A DNA stretch of 64,000 nt from Carya illinoinensis (GCF_018687715.1 NC_056758.1:9978501-10042500), one strand, 5' to 3'; positions 27,066-40,500 are shown, numbered from the stretch's first letter. Notes: generated by a model not told the origin, from the letters alone. Numbers and translations are program-made.

Positions 27066-28010
27066 TTTTCCAATGGGAAATATCCCAAGTGTAGTAGAGG
27101 TTTGTCCATATACAAAGTATAGCCGGTTCTCCGATTCTTCTTCCACATCTTCTTGTATATATAAAGCATCATGTAATTGAATTCGATGTTGTTGTATGTT
27201 ACCCAATATGGAGGTGTGTGAATGCTTAACCAAATTGTATTTTTTTTATTCATCTGTTCTTTCATGTACAAAGACAAATTGCTTGATGGGCTTGAATTAG
27301 CTGCTCAGGCCCCTTGTAAGATGCTTATAATATTTAACTGGCTTAGCAAGTCTTACAAAGTAGATTTCATTCATATTCTATGTAAATGGACTGCCCGTTT
27401 GGTGTCATCGTACTTCTGACACAAAGTGAATGAAAATGACTTTACATATGACTGACAAACCAATACCTTAGTGATAGATACTATTGATATTTGTGTCAGA
27501 AAAATTAGTTAGAAGCAATGGGAGGGAGGCCCAAATAAACTATAGTGTTCCTCAGATTCTTCTTCACTCTGCTTTTCCTTGTGTCAACATCAAGAAATAT
27601 CCTTCTGCAGTCCATTACTTTGTTTTTGGGTCTTATTTTTCTGGGTTTACAGAGAAAAGTATTGCATTTCTCTGTAAAATATTCGAGCACCAAGATGGTG
27701 GGTAGTACAAATGTGATGTGTTTTTGTTACTTTAATTTTAAACCGCAAGCTCTCAATGGCTATGGACTCTTTAAAGTCTTGTTTATTAACGAATCAAATG
27801 TTCCTTTAATGTAAACACCTCACCATTTGCAAATGCCTGCCCTCGGTTTTTTATTCTTTGTCTGATTCTGATAACGGTCAATAATTTATAGTACCTTTTA
27901 CTGATGAATTTGGGACGGCCCGATAGACTTTGTCACTTTAGTGATCTTTTCAACTCAAGATGACTCAATAACGATGCATGATAAATCCTACCTAATGTTT
28001 TTGCCGGATT
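27066..28010. other. ERD7-like 3' end and intergenic DNA
   Basis: The first 150-250 bases are the likely 3' untranslated region. The rest shows no gene: the frames at 27484-27814 on + and 27505-27693 on - are short, overlap one another, and carry no recognised motif. Confidence 0.45.
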
Positions 28011-28094
28011 CTGCACCATTACAAACATGAGACTAGAATGTAGTGGTTCGGCATTGGCATTGAGGCATATATTGACAAGGTTTGGGAAACATCC

Positions 28095-28330
28095 ACTATC
28101 AAAGTGTACATAGAAGCTAAAATGGTAACTGATTTTTTAGCAAAGGAATGTGCTAAAAGTTAGATCATGGATTTTGATGAGAATGATGTTGGTATTGGAC
28201 ATTTGCGGGGTCTTTTACGGATGGACTATTTGGAATTGCCTTATTTTCATAGATAAGTCTTAGCGTCTCGATTGCTTGTATATGTTATTCTTTCGTCTCA
28301 ATGAATTTTTTTTAAATAAAGGTTCTAATT
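28095..28330 (+). pseudogene. LINE remnant: C-terminal end of the RNase H region
   Basis: A single frame from 28095 to 28256 contains VTDFLAKECAKS, one stop, then HLRGLLRMDYLELPYFHR and a stop. This is the C-terminal signature of the RNase H domain carried by many plant L1-type non-LTR elements (ADxLAKEGA ... LRGxLRxDxxGLPYIR). The following 70 bases look like the element's 3' untranslated end and finish in AATTTTTTTTAAATAAA. The rest of the element is missing, so this is a 5'-truncated relic. Confidence 0.65.
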
Positions 28331-31300
28331 ATTTTTTTTAAAGAAGTACATAGATTACAAGGTAAATTAAGAGATGGAAAAAGTTAGAATAATATTATAT
28401 ATAGTCTTAAAATTTTAAAGTGAATAGGTTTTGTATATTTTTTTAAGCAAGATTTATTATTAAAAAAATTAAATTTTTTATTTATTCATTTAAAAAAAAA
28501 AGGTACAAAACTTAAAATTCATCATTTCTCAAAAAATTAAAATACAGCATCCCGGCCAGATGATTCAACTTTTTATCTTGGAAGTCGTTTTTTTACTTTA
28601 TATACCATAGGAAAATACTAAGCATACTGCTCCCAACTCCCACCGCTATAAAAAAAAAATTATATATATATATATATATATTATTTTATATTAAGGAAAT
28701 GTTTTTGAATGATGTTGTAATTTTTTTTTAAATATTTAATAATGTTAAAAAAAGTACATATAAAAAAATATTATTTTTACACTAATGGTAACTCAGCGGG
28801 GGCTGTAGTGCTGCCCTATACCGTATTGCATGGTGATGTCGACTTCCCCTCATGCCGTATTGCATTTAATTTTGTACTAGCTGTGCAGGCCTCTTGTGAA
28901 TGTCGACCACTAGGATTCCTCATGTTGCACATTTACTGATCTGTACTTGCTCGGTCCAGATCCTCGGGAGGGCTTGCTTGGTCACGAACTGAACCAGGTT
29001 TGTTGCTCAGTCCGAAACCTCTAGAGGACTTGCTCAACTGGGGAGGATGTGGGATACTTGCACCTTTTTAAAGTGTGAAATCACTGTTGTGGGACCCTAG
29101 TTAAATATTATTCCCCAACTCCTAAGATTTGGAGTTGTTGTTCATGCATATTGTCCAAATCCTTTTATCATTATCAAAAGGTTTTGCAAGCCAAGCATAT
29201 ACAAGAGACACCTAGATATCATCGTGGGTGAAGTTTTGGGATGTGGCAAATCTTCTAGGATTGACACATCGTGCTGTTTGGACTTTTGCCTCTATGTGTG
29301 TTTAATGGATATGCCTCTGGACTCAAAAGTCTTCAAGTTGGAAGCCACATGCGATTCTCAAAATAAGTGGTCATGCAAGCATATATCTCTAAGAAGGGAA
29401 ATAAGTCTTTTTTTTTTTTTTTTTTTGTCAAAGATGTCATGTTGCACTTTTGCTCCGTTATTACACATTTCTTTTTTCTTTTTCTTTTTCTTTTTTTATT
29501 TTTATTTTGGGGAGGGTGGGGAGGAGACAAAAAGAAAAGAAAAGAAAATACCTAAAACAGAACCTTGCGTAAAGAGTAGAAAGAAAAGAAAATTAAAGGA
29601 AAGGGTGAGGTGATCAAGTGGTGTTACCTATTCTTACCCTCAAAAGTGGGCAAAGGAAAGAGGATGATGATGGTTTTTGTGATGAGAACAAAGAAAAACA
29701 AATGATGATGATAATGTTTGTTAAGTGAGTTGTTTTGGGTTGGCTGAGCAATAGGAATGGATTAGTGTGGAGACTGGTTGGGCACTAAACACATTTTTAT
29801 GGTTTAAAGTCGATTAGGACATGAGCTACCTCAGCTTCTCTGATAATGAGTGACCGTACAGAATTGAATTGGGGGATTATGGATTATTGAGGTGGAGCAC
29901 CATAACTGTGTTCTACAGGATTATCCATGCCATCTCATCTCAAGGTCCCTCCCCTCCCTAGTGCTCTCTCCACACATTTTTGCCTCAAAATATTATATCA
30001 ACCGCCCTAGCATTTGTCTCTATCCTCATCTCCAGATTGCCATCAGCTACCACCACTTGTCTCAATATATATTATCCTAATTTATTTATCTACCCCCACT
30101 TTTATTTAATTTTCGCCACCTTTGCTTTGATTGGTTGCAAAGAAAGTCCTGCAAGAAAGTAGTTCTAACCTAAAGAGAGGTGAAAATGAGGAGTTCCCTC
30201 AAAACGATTACATTTTCTAATAATTTTGTGCTTTTCCAACAATCAAACATCCTCTTCTGAAGTTGCCATTTTTTGTCTGTCAGAATCATAGTCGTTTTCA
30301 TATCACACAACAAGAAGTCCTATTACTAAGTTAGGACACCATTTAATCAAAGCATTATAGGTTTAGGTTCAACAGTATATTACTGATCGATTTTGGTAAC
30401 GATCGAGTGTCATTGCTTCTTCGATTAGACACGAAACGAGAAATTAATCTTATATTCTATTGTCACTCAAAAGATTTGAACTCCAGTCTCAATCAAGAAA
30501 CTTTGTTTTGTATTAAAAAAACATAAGACTTTTAGTTTTTACCCCATTCTACAAATGCTGCCCATCCTTTTTCCTAGCAATCACCCTTTCCAAACTTCAA
30601 TATTGTAACACTAAAGGGTAAGCAAGCATCAACCCCACATGACCGACCAAATAACAACGCACATCATTACACATCCAAAACGCTGCTGAGATTTTCAAAG
30701 AGGAGTGAGTCTACCTAAGTTGAAACTTGAAAGTGGTCACTCACACTCCACCCAAAAAATGACAAATTCCATGATCTCCCCCCATAAGTTTCCACCACAG
30801 AGAGACAAAAATTTACAAGTTTTTTTGTTTTTTTCTTTCTTTCTTTCTTAAAAAGTTTCATTTTGGTAGCGTCCACCATCAATGTTAGCCTTGACCTGGT
30901 CGTCCAACAATCTGCCTCAAAATCAGGCATGCATGTCATGGCCTTTCAAGATACTGGTAGTAGACTCTTCCGATGTGCAGAAACCAGAAATAACCAAGTT
31001 TAATTCAATGAAAAATGTTTTATGCAATGAAGTTGGCATATATACCTTAAACCATTATATAATAATTAGTGCATTAAAAAGAGTATTACTAATTTTAGTA
31101 TCTTGATATGAATCATATGGTTAATTGATTAAGGACCAGATCATCAAAAGAGACATGGTTTTGAACAGGTCGAATGGTGTTGAAAATCTAGATACTGTAT
31201 ATGTATTCCAATCGATTATCCGTTTGATTTTTTAAAAACCTATGTATATATTATAATTTGAGAAGTTCTATATTCACAAAGAGGAATCTCACAGTAAAAA

Positions 31301-31545
31301 TCATAAACTGATGATTTGATAGTACATCAGATCTAATTTACAGTAAAAATATATATATATACGTCATATTGTAAGATTTTTTATGAATAAATAATTTCAC
31401 ATATTTGTCTGCAGTTTAATTACCTCAGTACAACCATTTGGTATGGAGCTCTCATTTCTGGCTTCATTTAAGAGTTAACTAATGGTAGATCGATGTCAAT
31501 TCCTCTCTCCATATTGGTCATCAACATGCATGCATGAAATATAGT
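28331..31545. other. Intergenic DNA with simple repeats
   Basis: No gene is supported. It holds an AT microsatellite near 28661-28680 and a GC-richer block at 28790-29060 with internal repetition (CCGTATTGCAT occurs twice, and TTGCTCGGTCC / TTGCTCAGTCC about 50 bp apart). There are pyrimidine runs at 29408-29427 and 29470-29500, and a short TTTCTTTCTTTC run near 30833. Frames of up to 129 codons across 29224-29613 are produced by these runs and are not believable genes. Confidence 0.45.
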
Positions 31546-31565
31546 CTTACCCACTTCAGTTTGTA

Positions 31566-31915
31566 ATTTTTTTTTTTTTTTTTAAATTGAGTTCTAGCCT
31601 CTTATTATTGATAACTCTTACTGAGGTGGAGGAAAAACCATGCATATAGCTTTTTTGCACAAAAAATCAATGCCGAATGTAAGAAAAAGCCAATTTATCT
31701 AGCCAAACAATGCCCCAAAGTTGTCCATGCACAAATTCATCACCAATAAAATCTGAAACTTTGCCCTTCGTGCCTTCTTTTGCTAAACAATCGGCCGCCA
31801 TGTTAGCCTCTCTAAAATTATTTCGAAATCGAATATTAAGCAAGCTAACAATTTCTTTAATCTTCTCTCAAAAATTTCAAAGAAACCAATATTTACATAT
31901 CCCGAAAGCTAACGA
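31566..31915 (-). mobile_element. 5'-truncated LINE insertion with 17-bp target duplication
   Basis: The 17-mer ACCCACTTCAGTTTGTA occurs at 31549-31565 and again at 31916-31932. Between them, the - strand reads from a truncated 5' side to a poly-A tail (poly-T on + at about 31567-31583). A - strand frame near 31690-31830 encodes REANMAADCLAKEGTKG and then QLWGIVWLDKLA, the end of a LINE RNase H domain. Long direct duplication, poly-A tail and 5' truncation together are diagnostic of target-primed reverse transcription. The near-perfect duplication suggests a fairly young insertion. Confidence 0.85.
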
Positions 31916-31932
31916 ACCCACTTCAGTTTGTA

Positions 31933-32147
31933 TTTGCTTGGCCTTTACCAGATCGTTCAACAATCTCCATTGAAGTTAGACATCTCTTTAAATTTCTAGA
32001 TAAAGAATTCTGCTTGCAAGTTTATTTTTTAACACGTGCATTTAACACATCATTGATGTGAAATCCATTCAAACTTCCTGCTCTTTAGCACCAGAGTTTG
32101 CATGAGTTAATGTAATAGACTCATGCAAACTCCAGCTCTGTAGCACC
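31933..32147. other. Intergenic DNA
   Basis: A direct repeat pair of CAGAGTTTGCATGAGTTA and its near-inverse ACTCATGCAAACTCCAG (about 32092-32135) forms a small hairpin. No gene is seen. Confidence 0.4.
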
Positions 32148-33247
32148 CACTTTTTACTACATCAAATAATAGACTTAATAAATCTTTTACTATTCTATTA
32201 AAATATTGATTTTTAACTTTCACATTAGAAATAGACAAAATCAAATGATGTCTAATAGGAAAAATACCAATAAATAAATTGCAAACAAAATCACACCGAA
32301 TCAAGAAATAAAAAATTGCAGCCCACAGAAAGAAAAAAAATCGTAGCCCACTAAAAAAACAAATTGCACCGATATCTTACCCAGCAACCAAACAAAGAAG
32401 TGGTAAAAGAAAATAAAATCGCATCATCCTAGCATAGAAGAATCAAACCGAATCCTGACGTTGGTGTTTGAGAAGATAATTTTTTAGTCTAAAAATAATA
32501 TTTGGCTAACCTCTTCAGTTCAACAAATTTGACCAGCCATATGATCTGAAGTTAAAAATACTATTCATTTATTGAGCCCACTACTACACTTTATTTGATA
32601 CTTTAGTTATTATTTGGCTAAAATTTAACTTTAACTAGCCCACTGCTAGTGCTCGACCACTAGTAGCAGCCTCAATAAACTTTAACTAAAATTTAGTTAG
32701 AAAATTCACTTTTACAAATTTTAGCTAACCACTTTTTACTATACCAAATAATAGACTCAACAAATCTTTTACTATTATATTAAAATATTGATTTTTAACT
32801 TTCACATTAGAAATGGGCAAAACCAAATGATGTCTGATAGGGAAAATATCAATAAACAAATTGCAAACAAAATTGCACCGAATCAAGGAAAAAAAGTTGC
32901 AGCCCATGGAAAGAAAAAAATCGTAGCCCACTAAAAAAAAATCACACCGATATTTTACCCAGCAACCAAACAAAGAATTGGTAAAAGAAAATAAAATTGC
33001 ATCATCCTAGCATAGAAGAATCAAACAAAGAAGAATCAAACCGAATCTTGACGTAGGTGTTCAGGAAGATCATTTTTTAATCTAAAAATAATATTTGGCC
33101 AACCTCTTCAGCTCAATAAATTTGGCCAGTTATATGATCTAAAATTAAAAATATTGTTCATTTATTGAGCTCACTACTACACTTTATTTGACATTTTAGT
33201 TATTTATTTTTGTTAAAATTTAACTTTAACTGGCCCACACTAGTGCT
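32148..33247. repeat. Two-copy tandem duplication, unit about 580 bp
   Basis: Copy 1 (about 32148-32655) and copy 2 (about 32729-33247) share the same order of words. Each has TTTTTACTA..TCAAATAATAGAC, TTAAAATATTGATTTTTAAC, TTTCACATTAGAAAT, CATCATCCTAGCATAGAAGA and a terminal ACTTTAACT..CCCAC. Because of the duplication, the - strand frames at 32107-32304 and 32725-32973 encode similar peptides. Stops and indels elsewhere argue against a real protein. Copy 2 carries a small extra AAACAAAGAAGAATC step near 33024. Confidence 0.8.
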
Positions 33248-33324
33248 CTTAGTAATCAAGTCGGCATATCTTGAGCCATTATGTAATAGGAAAAAAAAGA
33301 AAAGTTTACGAGAATATCATGCTT

Positions 33325-33492
33325 CCTTTGTTTTTTCAAACCATCTCATATCATTTAATTATTATAACTTTATCAAAATCTTATATAAAATACAATTAAG
33401 ATTTCAACTTTTCTAAATTTTAAACAAAAATTATATTCTAATAATATTTTATTTAACTTCCATCTCATCTCATATGTATAAACAAACCATGC
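33325..33492. mobile_element. Short MITE of the GATGAG family
   Basis: The left side reads TTTTTTCAAACCATCTCATA. The right side in reverse complement reads GGTTTGTTTATACATATGAG and then ATGAGATGG. The interior carries the AACTTCCATCTCATCTCAT block and AATTATATTCTAATAATATT. This is the shortest copy of the family in the window. Ends are approximate. Confidence 0.5.
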
Positions 33493-34444
33493 CTCAATGT
33501 TAAAAGCTTAAAACCTTGGTTTCCAATATTTCAACTGAGAATACAAACAACATGTCTAGAAATAACTAAAAATATAACTTTACTTGAAAAGAATAATAAG
33601 GATTAATGTTATATATTATATTTCTATTATCATCTCCCTTTATAAATGTGATACTCTTACTTTCTTAGAAGTGTTAAGTATATCTTATAAAAGTAAAATT
33701 ATAAATTAATATGATTTAATTTGATGTTATATCTATTTTATAATCAAAGAATCTAACGTTGTCCATACACGTAACGTGGAAACACTATTTTTGCAAGCCA
33801 CTAGGCCGGAAGGGTTCAGATGCCATGGTTTTAATAGGCCGAGGTATGTGATGCTGCTTGTATAACTTTCAGTTCGCATCGCTCCTAACTTGTAAAAGAA
33901 AGAAGAACCAGTCTTTTTCGTTGTTATATGCAACGGTTACGGACGGGTTCGAATCCGTTTGATATTTTGAAAACTTTACTTTTCGACCTTTTCAAGGAAT
34001 GCTTTATGGGCATGGGGTTGAATGACATTGTATTTTCTGCAGTTTTTATTTCCCTGTTTCTGCATGAGAAAGTTAACAAAGACTGGAAAAATAGATTTTA
34101 TTCGTTCTCTGTAATCATTTAATGAAATATCTTGCCTGTTGATTTAACGTCTAACGATTTAGTTAAGCGAGAAGTGCGAGCTCCACCCAGTTCATGGAAT
34201 TTCCAGGCTGTCACTGCAAAGAATTTACTTGGCCGTCTGTTGAATTGCTGTGTAAGCAATTTTAACATGTTTCATGCTTAGAATCCAACTTCTACTCCAA
34301 AGATCGGATTTTGGCAGATGCGCCATGGATCTTGTGGATGAGGAATCACCTGCCCACTTTAGAATTAGCAACCAGAGGTGCTTCTTGCCTTGAGAAAGTG
34401 GGAAATGACACGAGTCGTGTTATTAAAAACTCCAACCCAACAAG
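33493..34444. other. Upstream region of the histidine kinase gene
   Basis: AT-rich DNA with a MITE-like stretch around 33600-33745. The frames at 33733-33933 (-) and 33928-34122 (+) are unsupported. This is the presumed promoter region of the gene starting at 34561; no discrete regulatory motif was identified with confidence. Confidence 0.4.
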
Positions 34445-34499
34445 CTCTCTCTCACTCTCTCTCCCTCTCCCTCTCTCTCTCTTTCTCTCTCTCTCTCTG
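34445..34499 (+). repeat. CT-rich microsatellite in the histidine kinase leader
   Basis: An almost unbroken run of CT dinucleotides 60-115 bases upstream of the start codon. Pyrimidine-rich leaders of this kind are common just downstream of plant transcription starts. It probably lies in the 5' untranslated region. Confidence 0.8.
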
Positions 34500-34560
34500 T
34501 GCACGGTGCACAGACGCGCATAGCTTCTGGGCAATGCATTCTTTATAGTTTCAGGAGGGA

Positions 34561-37500
34561 ATGGCAGATGAGACCCACCCTGGAAGTAGTGAATGCTCAC
34601 CAACTCCAAGCACGCCGATGGGTACTCCTCTGAGAAAGGTGTTGGATAGAATATCAGGTTTTGCCACTCCTTGGAGGAGCAGTTCAGCTCTACGCGGTCG
34701 GAGAATTTTTCACAGGGATGTTGAACGAGAAGAGTTGCAGTATGCTGCTACTCGTTGTCTCTCTTCCTACTACAGCGTCTTTGTTGCTCGCCTTGCTATC
34801 ATGGTTTGTGAAACTAGTCTTCCCTGCACTGTTAACTGCGATAGGGATTCAATTATGTAATTAATTTGGTCGGCTTGAATGATCAAAGTCGAAAATTGGC
34901 TAATATCAATACCAATATACATACTATGAAGGTGTTGATCTGAGGAACATCACATGCCTCTTGAGAATCGTTTGCGTATTATCGAATTGCTCCTTTTTTT
35001 TTTTTTTTTTTAACACTTCAGAGAATTCTCAGGCTGAATTAGAGAGAGTTGAGTGTGAAATTCTTACAAAGGTAGCCATTAAGTTTGTGTACCTAGGGTG
35101 GAACTGCATAAACTTCCTAGACAACAGAACCCATTCTGCCAAAATGGTTGGAAGTCGTTTATTTGATTAACTGCTTTAGATAGATGAGTACTTATTTGTG
35201 TTAACCCTGAAGCTTCTATTTGGTTTTTTGACATATTACAAAGTCTTCTTTGTTTTTTACAGGTCATGCTTGCCATTTTAATTGGGCTTCTAACCATATT
35301 AACATGGCATTTTACAAAGATCTACACAACAAAATCACTGAATAGCTTGGCATATGGCCTTCGAAATGAACTCCTGCAACGTCCAATTTTACGGATGTGG
35401 AACATCTTAAATTCTACCTCTGAGATAACAACAGCACAGGTTAAGCTGTCAGAGTATGTGTTCAGACGGTACAACAATCCTGAAACTCATGCCGAACAAG
35501 TTGAGGTTGATTGTTAAGCAAGTCGTTATAATTATGCAATGTTTGTTCTTGTAAATTATAGTTGTGACTGCTTGGTTTTGGCAATATTGTTGATTTCGTG
35601 ATTGTTCAACTCTTAGCAGCTATACGAATCAATGAGGGATGTAACATGGGCACTATTTGCAAGTCGTAAAGCTCTCAATGCAATAACTATAAATTACAGA
35701 AATGGTTTTGTCCAGGCATTCCATAGAGATCACAGGAGTAACAATACATTCTACATCTACTCGGATCTTGTAAACTATTCTATCAGTGTCAGCGGATCAT
35801 CTTATGAAATCGGTTCGCTATCATCACAAGAAGGTTGGAAAGATCAATCCATACATGGTAACATTTCTGCAGTTTGGTATCAGGAGCCCCTTGATCCCAT
35901 CACTGGTGAGAAGAAAGGGAAAGCAAAGCCAATCCCACCAGATGACCTAATCAATATTGCAGGGCTTTCAGAAGTACCTGATGGTGTAGCTTCATGGCAT
36001 GTAGCAGTGAGCAAATACACAGATACACCCTTGCTTTCAGCAGCACTGCCAGTTTGGGACCCTTCAAATGAAAGTATTGTGGCTGTTGTGGGTGTTACTA
36101 CAGCACTTTATAGTGTAGGCCAGCTTATGAAGGAGCTTGTTGAAGTCCATAGTGGGCACATATATTTGACATCCCAAGAGGGTTATTTACTTGCCACATC
36201 CACGAATGCTCCACTATTAAGAAATTCAACCGAGGGGCCCAAGCTTATGAGGGCTATTGATTCTGAGGATGAAGTAATACAAATGGGAGCTAAATGGTTA
36301 GAGAGAGCCTACGGCAACAACTTTTCTCAGAGTCATGAGGTTCATGCAGAAAATGCCAGGCTTGGCCACGAGCAGTATTACATTGACTCATTTTTCCTAA
36401 AATTGAAGAGGCTGCCCTTGGTAACTTTTTACCCCATTTTAATTTCTTCCATACCGTTGGTATTCTAGACCTTATGTTGTAAGAACATATGAGGTCCTAG
36501 AGGCCAGAAACAGATTTGTATCTAACCATAACTAGTTGTACACTATGCACAAACAAAAACTTTTAGTTTCTAATTCTACTCTAATTTTTTTTTATTTTAT
36601 TTTTATCATGTTTAAAACCTAATTATGAAGTTGTTTGAATGTGGTCTACTTCAATTACTAATTCCAATAAATTAGATATATAGGAAAGAAGAAGTGTTAT
36701 AGAGAAAAAAGAATTTTAAAATGCTATTCATCATCCCAATTCTCACCATCCTTTTATCATCCCATAATGTGACATTAGATGATTGGAAGCTATTTATTAT
36801 ATTTCACTTGTGAACCTATAATCTAATGCCATATCATGGGATGGTGAGAGGATAATGAGAAAAATGATGATGAATAGATTTTTTCTTTTAAATTATCTAA
36901 TATTCATTGATATGACTTTTCAAATTATTTTAGATTTATGATCATTCTATGTAAGAATGGATGGCATAATTCAGTAGGATCAAAGTTGTTTCTTTGAGAA
37001 TTATATATGTTATAGATAGGTTCTGTGATACTCTTTGTTAAACCAAAAATACAATGAGGATTGTACAAGTCTTCCCTTTTTGTCTAATTGGACAATAGTA
37101 ATTTAACATTAAATAGAATTAAGGGAGAAACTAAAGTTGAACTTTGTGCAGGTGGGGGTCATCATCATTCCAAGAAAAAATATAATGGGGAAGGTAGATG
37201 AGCGAGCCTTCAAAACATTGGTTATATTGATATCTGCATCTTTGTGTATCCTATTCATTGGATGTATCTGCATTTTGATACTGACAAATGGGGTGTCCAA
37301 AGAAATGAAACTAAGGGCAGAGCTGATAAGCCATCTTGATGCAAGAAGAAGAGCTGAGGCATCTAGCAACTATAAAAGCCAATTTCTAGCAAACATGAGG
37401 TCCGTAATTTCAACTTGTACAAGGTACTGAATACTGATATATAGTAGTGTTATGATATTTATGGATTGATACAAAATCTGTGGTGCTGCAGTCATGAACT

Positions 37501-40500
37501 GAGGACACCTATGGCTGCGGTAATTGGGTTACTGGACATTCTCATATGTGATGATTGCCTCACAAATGAACAGTACGCAACTGTTACCCAGATTAGAAAG
37601 TGCTCAACAGCTCTACTCCGGCTTCTAAACAATATATTGGATTTGAGCAAGGTGAGATATAAAGCAAACATTTACTTATGATTGTGAGCAAGCCAAGAGG
37701 AATGTATCAATTGATTCTCACATAAAACAAGCTAGTGCATATGATCATACAGTTAATAAGAAGGGAGGTGATCACCTTCCAATCTTTACCAGACAATCTA
37801 TTACAATATCTCAATTTGAAGCCATAAAGTTTTTCTCCTATGAAACCACAACATCCTTTCTTAACTCATGAAGTTTGAAAGTTTAAAGCTCTACATACTT
37901 ATTTATCTAAGTAGTATCTTAAATTCATGAAGAATCTTGAGGACCATAAGTTGGTCAGTAATCTTTTTCATTTAATTATGGCTACTTAGAAAGTGCAAAG
38001 TGGCAAAAATGTGACTGGCTCCGTTTGGCCCGGGGAAGGACTGTTTTTCATCATATTTAGAGCTTTTTGCATTCATTATAGGTTTTTGCATCCCACGGCT
38101 TTCTTTACATTTAATTTTTTTTGATAGGTTACCTTTACATTTAATTACAAGACATATATAGAAGACTATACAGAAATTAGTTTATATTGCTATTTTGACC
38201 TCATCAACTTTCAACCCCTAACTGAGAAATTTTAAAATGTTAGGTCTGGACTCACTTTCTCTAAAATGTTAGGTCTGGACTCACTTTCTCTATTCCAATC
38301 TCTTCATTTATCTTAAAATCACAACTTTGAAAATGAGGAAAAAAATTGGTTCTTGAAAATCCGAAGAACGAAAGGTTGCTTCTACACTGTTCCTCCTTCC
38401 TCTCCATCTCTCTCTTCATATTCTGGAATTCCATATTCATTATTTTTAGTTGCATAACTTTTACCATTCATGCACGACTACGTCTAATTAGAAAGAAAAC
38501 TAACTACCTAGATTTGCATTAGAAGTTATGAAATACACTTGACAAGATTACAACATGCTTAGTGTATGAACCTGATGTTTGTCGAGGAGGTTTCCAATAA
38601 TATATACTTCTTCAATTTTAATTGTTACAGAAACATTATGAATTTGTGATTAAATAAAACTCGAAATCACATAACTTGTTCTACCTGGTGCACTCCTGAA
38701 ATGAAATTAAAAATATACCGTATAGGTTGAATCTGGGAAGCTGGTGTTGGAAGATGCAGAATTTGATTTGGGGAGAGAACTTGAAGGACTTGTTGATATG
38801 TTCTCTGTGCAGTGCATTAACCACAATGTGGAAACTGTTTTGGATCTCTCCGGTATGACCTTAAATCTCAGATGAAGACAACTCAGATAATGGTCAAAGC
38901 TTATCATTTTTAACTATAACTGTCTGTTTCTGATGTGGATTTTCACTCTCTCTGTTTCCTGTTTAGATAATATACCAAAATTAGTTCGAGGAGACTCTGC
39001 TAGAGCTGTTCAAATATTTGCAAATCTAATCAGCAATTCTCTCAAGTTCACATCATGTAAGTGCAACTCATGTATTGCAAATGTTGATGGCCCTAGTTTG
39101 ACAGTGCTGCAGAAATAACAATGAAATGGAAAATAGAAAGAGTGAGAAATTGTAAATGTCAATAATTAGTGCCTATTAGAAAGGCTATCAGACTAGTTAT
39201 CAAAAAAACAAAAGAAAGGCTATATCAGACTGTAATACAACCCACAAATAAAAACTTAAAAAAAAAAAAAAAAAAACAAGTGATTTGTTCCAGAAGAATT
39301 AAACAACCTAGATTGGGATTGAGATAATAAGTAGTCTCTTCTTTTCAGGTGGGTTTCTTTTAGAAGTTGGAGCTACAAATGATTGGGACCATGTGATTTA
39401 GAGTTATCATTTGTAGCTCAGATATCTTGTAAGTTATCATTTGCTCTTAGGAGCATCTGATCCTTGTTCTTTCATCGATGAATCTGATACTTTTCAAAAA
39501 ATGAAAGGAAAATAAAAAGGCCTCTGGTTTGTAGATATTGTAAGTTAATACATCATCCACATCATGATTGATGTCTGAATTAGAAAGTTTATATAGTTTG
39601 TCAAGGCATTCATAGGACAGCAAGATCAATATGTAGAAGGAATTCCCTCCCCAAATGCCTTGTAGGAGAGAATATACAAATGTAGGCCTATTTTCAATTA
39701 TGATGTGTAAAGTAATGACAAAAAGGACAAGAATTTAAAAAATGATCATGTTTTTCGAGAATGAATAGTAAGCTTGCATACTGAACTGTTTTGGATGGCT
39801 TACAGCGGGTCATGTAATTATACGAGGATGGTGTGAGAACTCAAATTCTTCCATTGACATTGAGAAGTTTCCTCTCGACCATAAGAAATCACAGCCTACA
39901 CATAAGATAAAGTTCAAGCAGCAGGGAAGCCATACAAAGAAGGCCTGCAAGAAAGAAAACAAAATGATTCTTCGGTTTGAAGTTGATGACACTGGTTGTG
40001 GTAGGAATCTTAATACTACATATATGAATTGTAAAATCAGACACTCTGATTATGAATAGAAGTAAGAATTTCTTTATATCTTGTAGGTATTGATCCAAGC
40101 AAGTGGGAATCTGTATTTGAAAGCTTTGAGCAAGCTGACCCCTCAACAACACGAACGTAAGTAAAACAAACAAGCTTCACCATCCACAAAACCTATCTGA
40201 TGAACATGGAGCCTATTCTGTTTTTGAGTTGTAAAATAATAATAATAAAATTCATATCTTGAACACATAAGGCATTTATCAAAATTAAGAACTGAAATCT
40301 GCAGAAACTTTTGCTAATTGCAGGCATGGTGGCACTGGTCTTGGATTATGCATCGTGCGGACCTTGGTGAGTAAAAGTCTCCTGTATATATTGATGATGG
40401 CATATAAACTCATGTTAAAAAAAAAGTACATTGGTCTTGTCCATGATGTTGTAAGTTTAGAGGTTTTCTTATTATTTTTGGAAACCCTCAATGAAATGAA

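Noticed and set aside
29224..29613. 129-codon + frame
   Set aside because: It is built on T-rich and A-rich runs (Phe and Lys homopolymers) with no conserved part.
31710..31973. 87-codon + frame
   Set aside because: It is antisense to the RNase H part of the truncated LINE and crosses its right target duplication.
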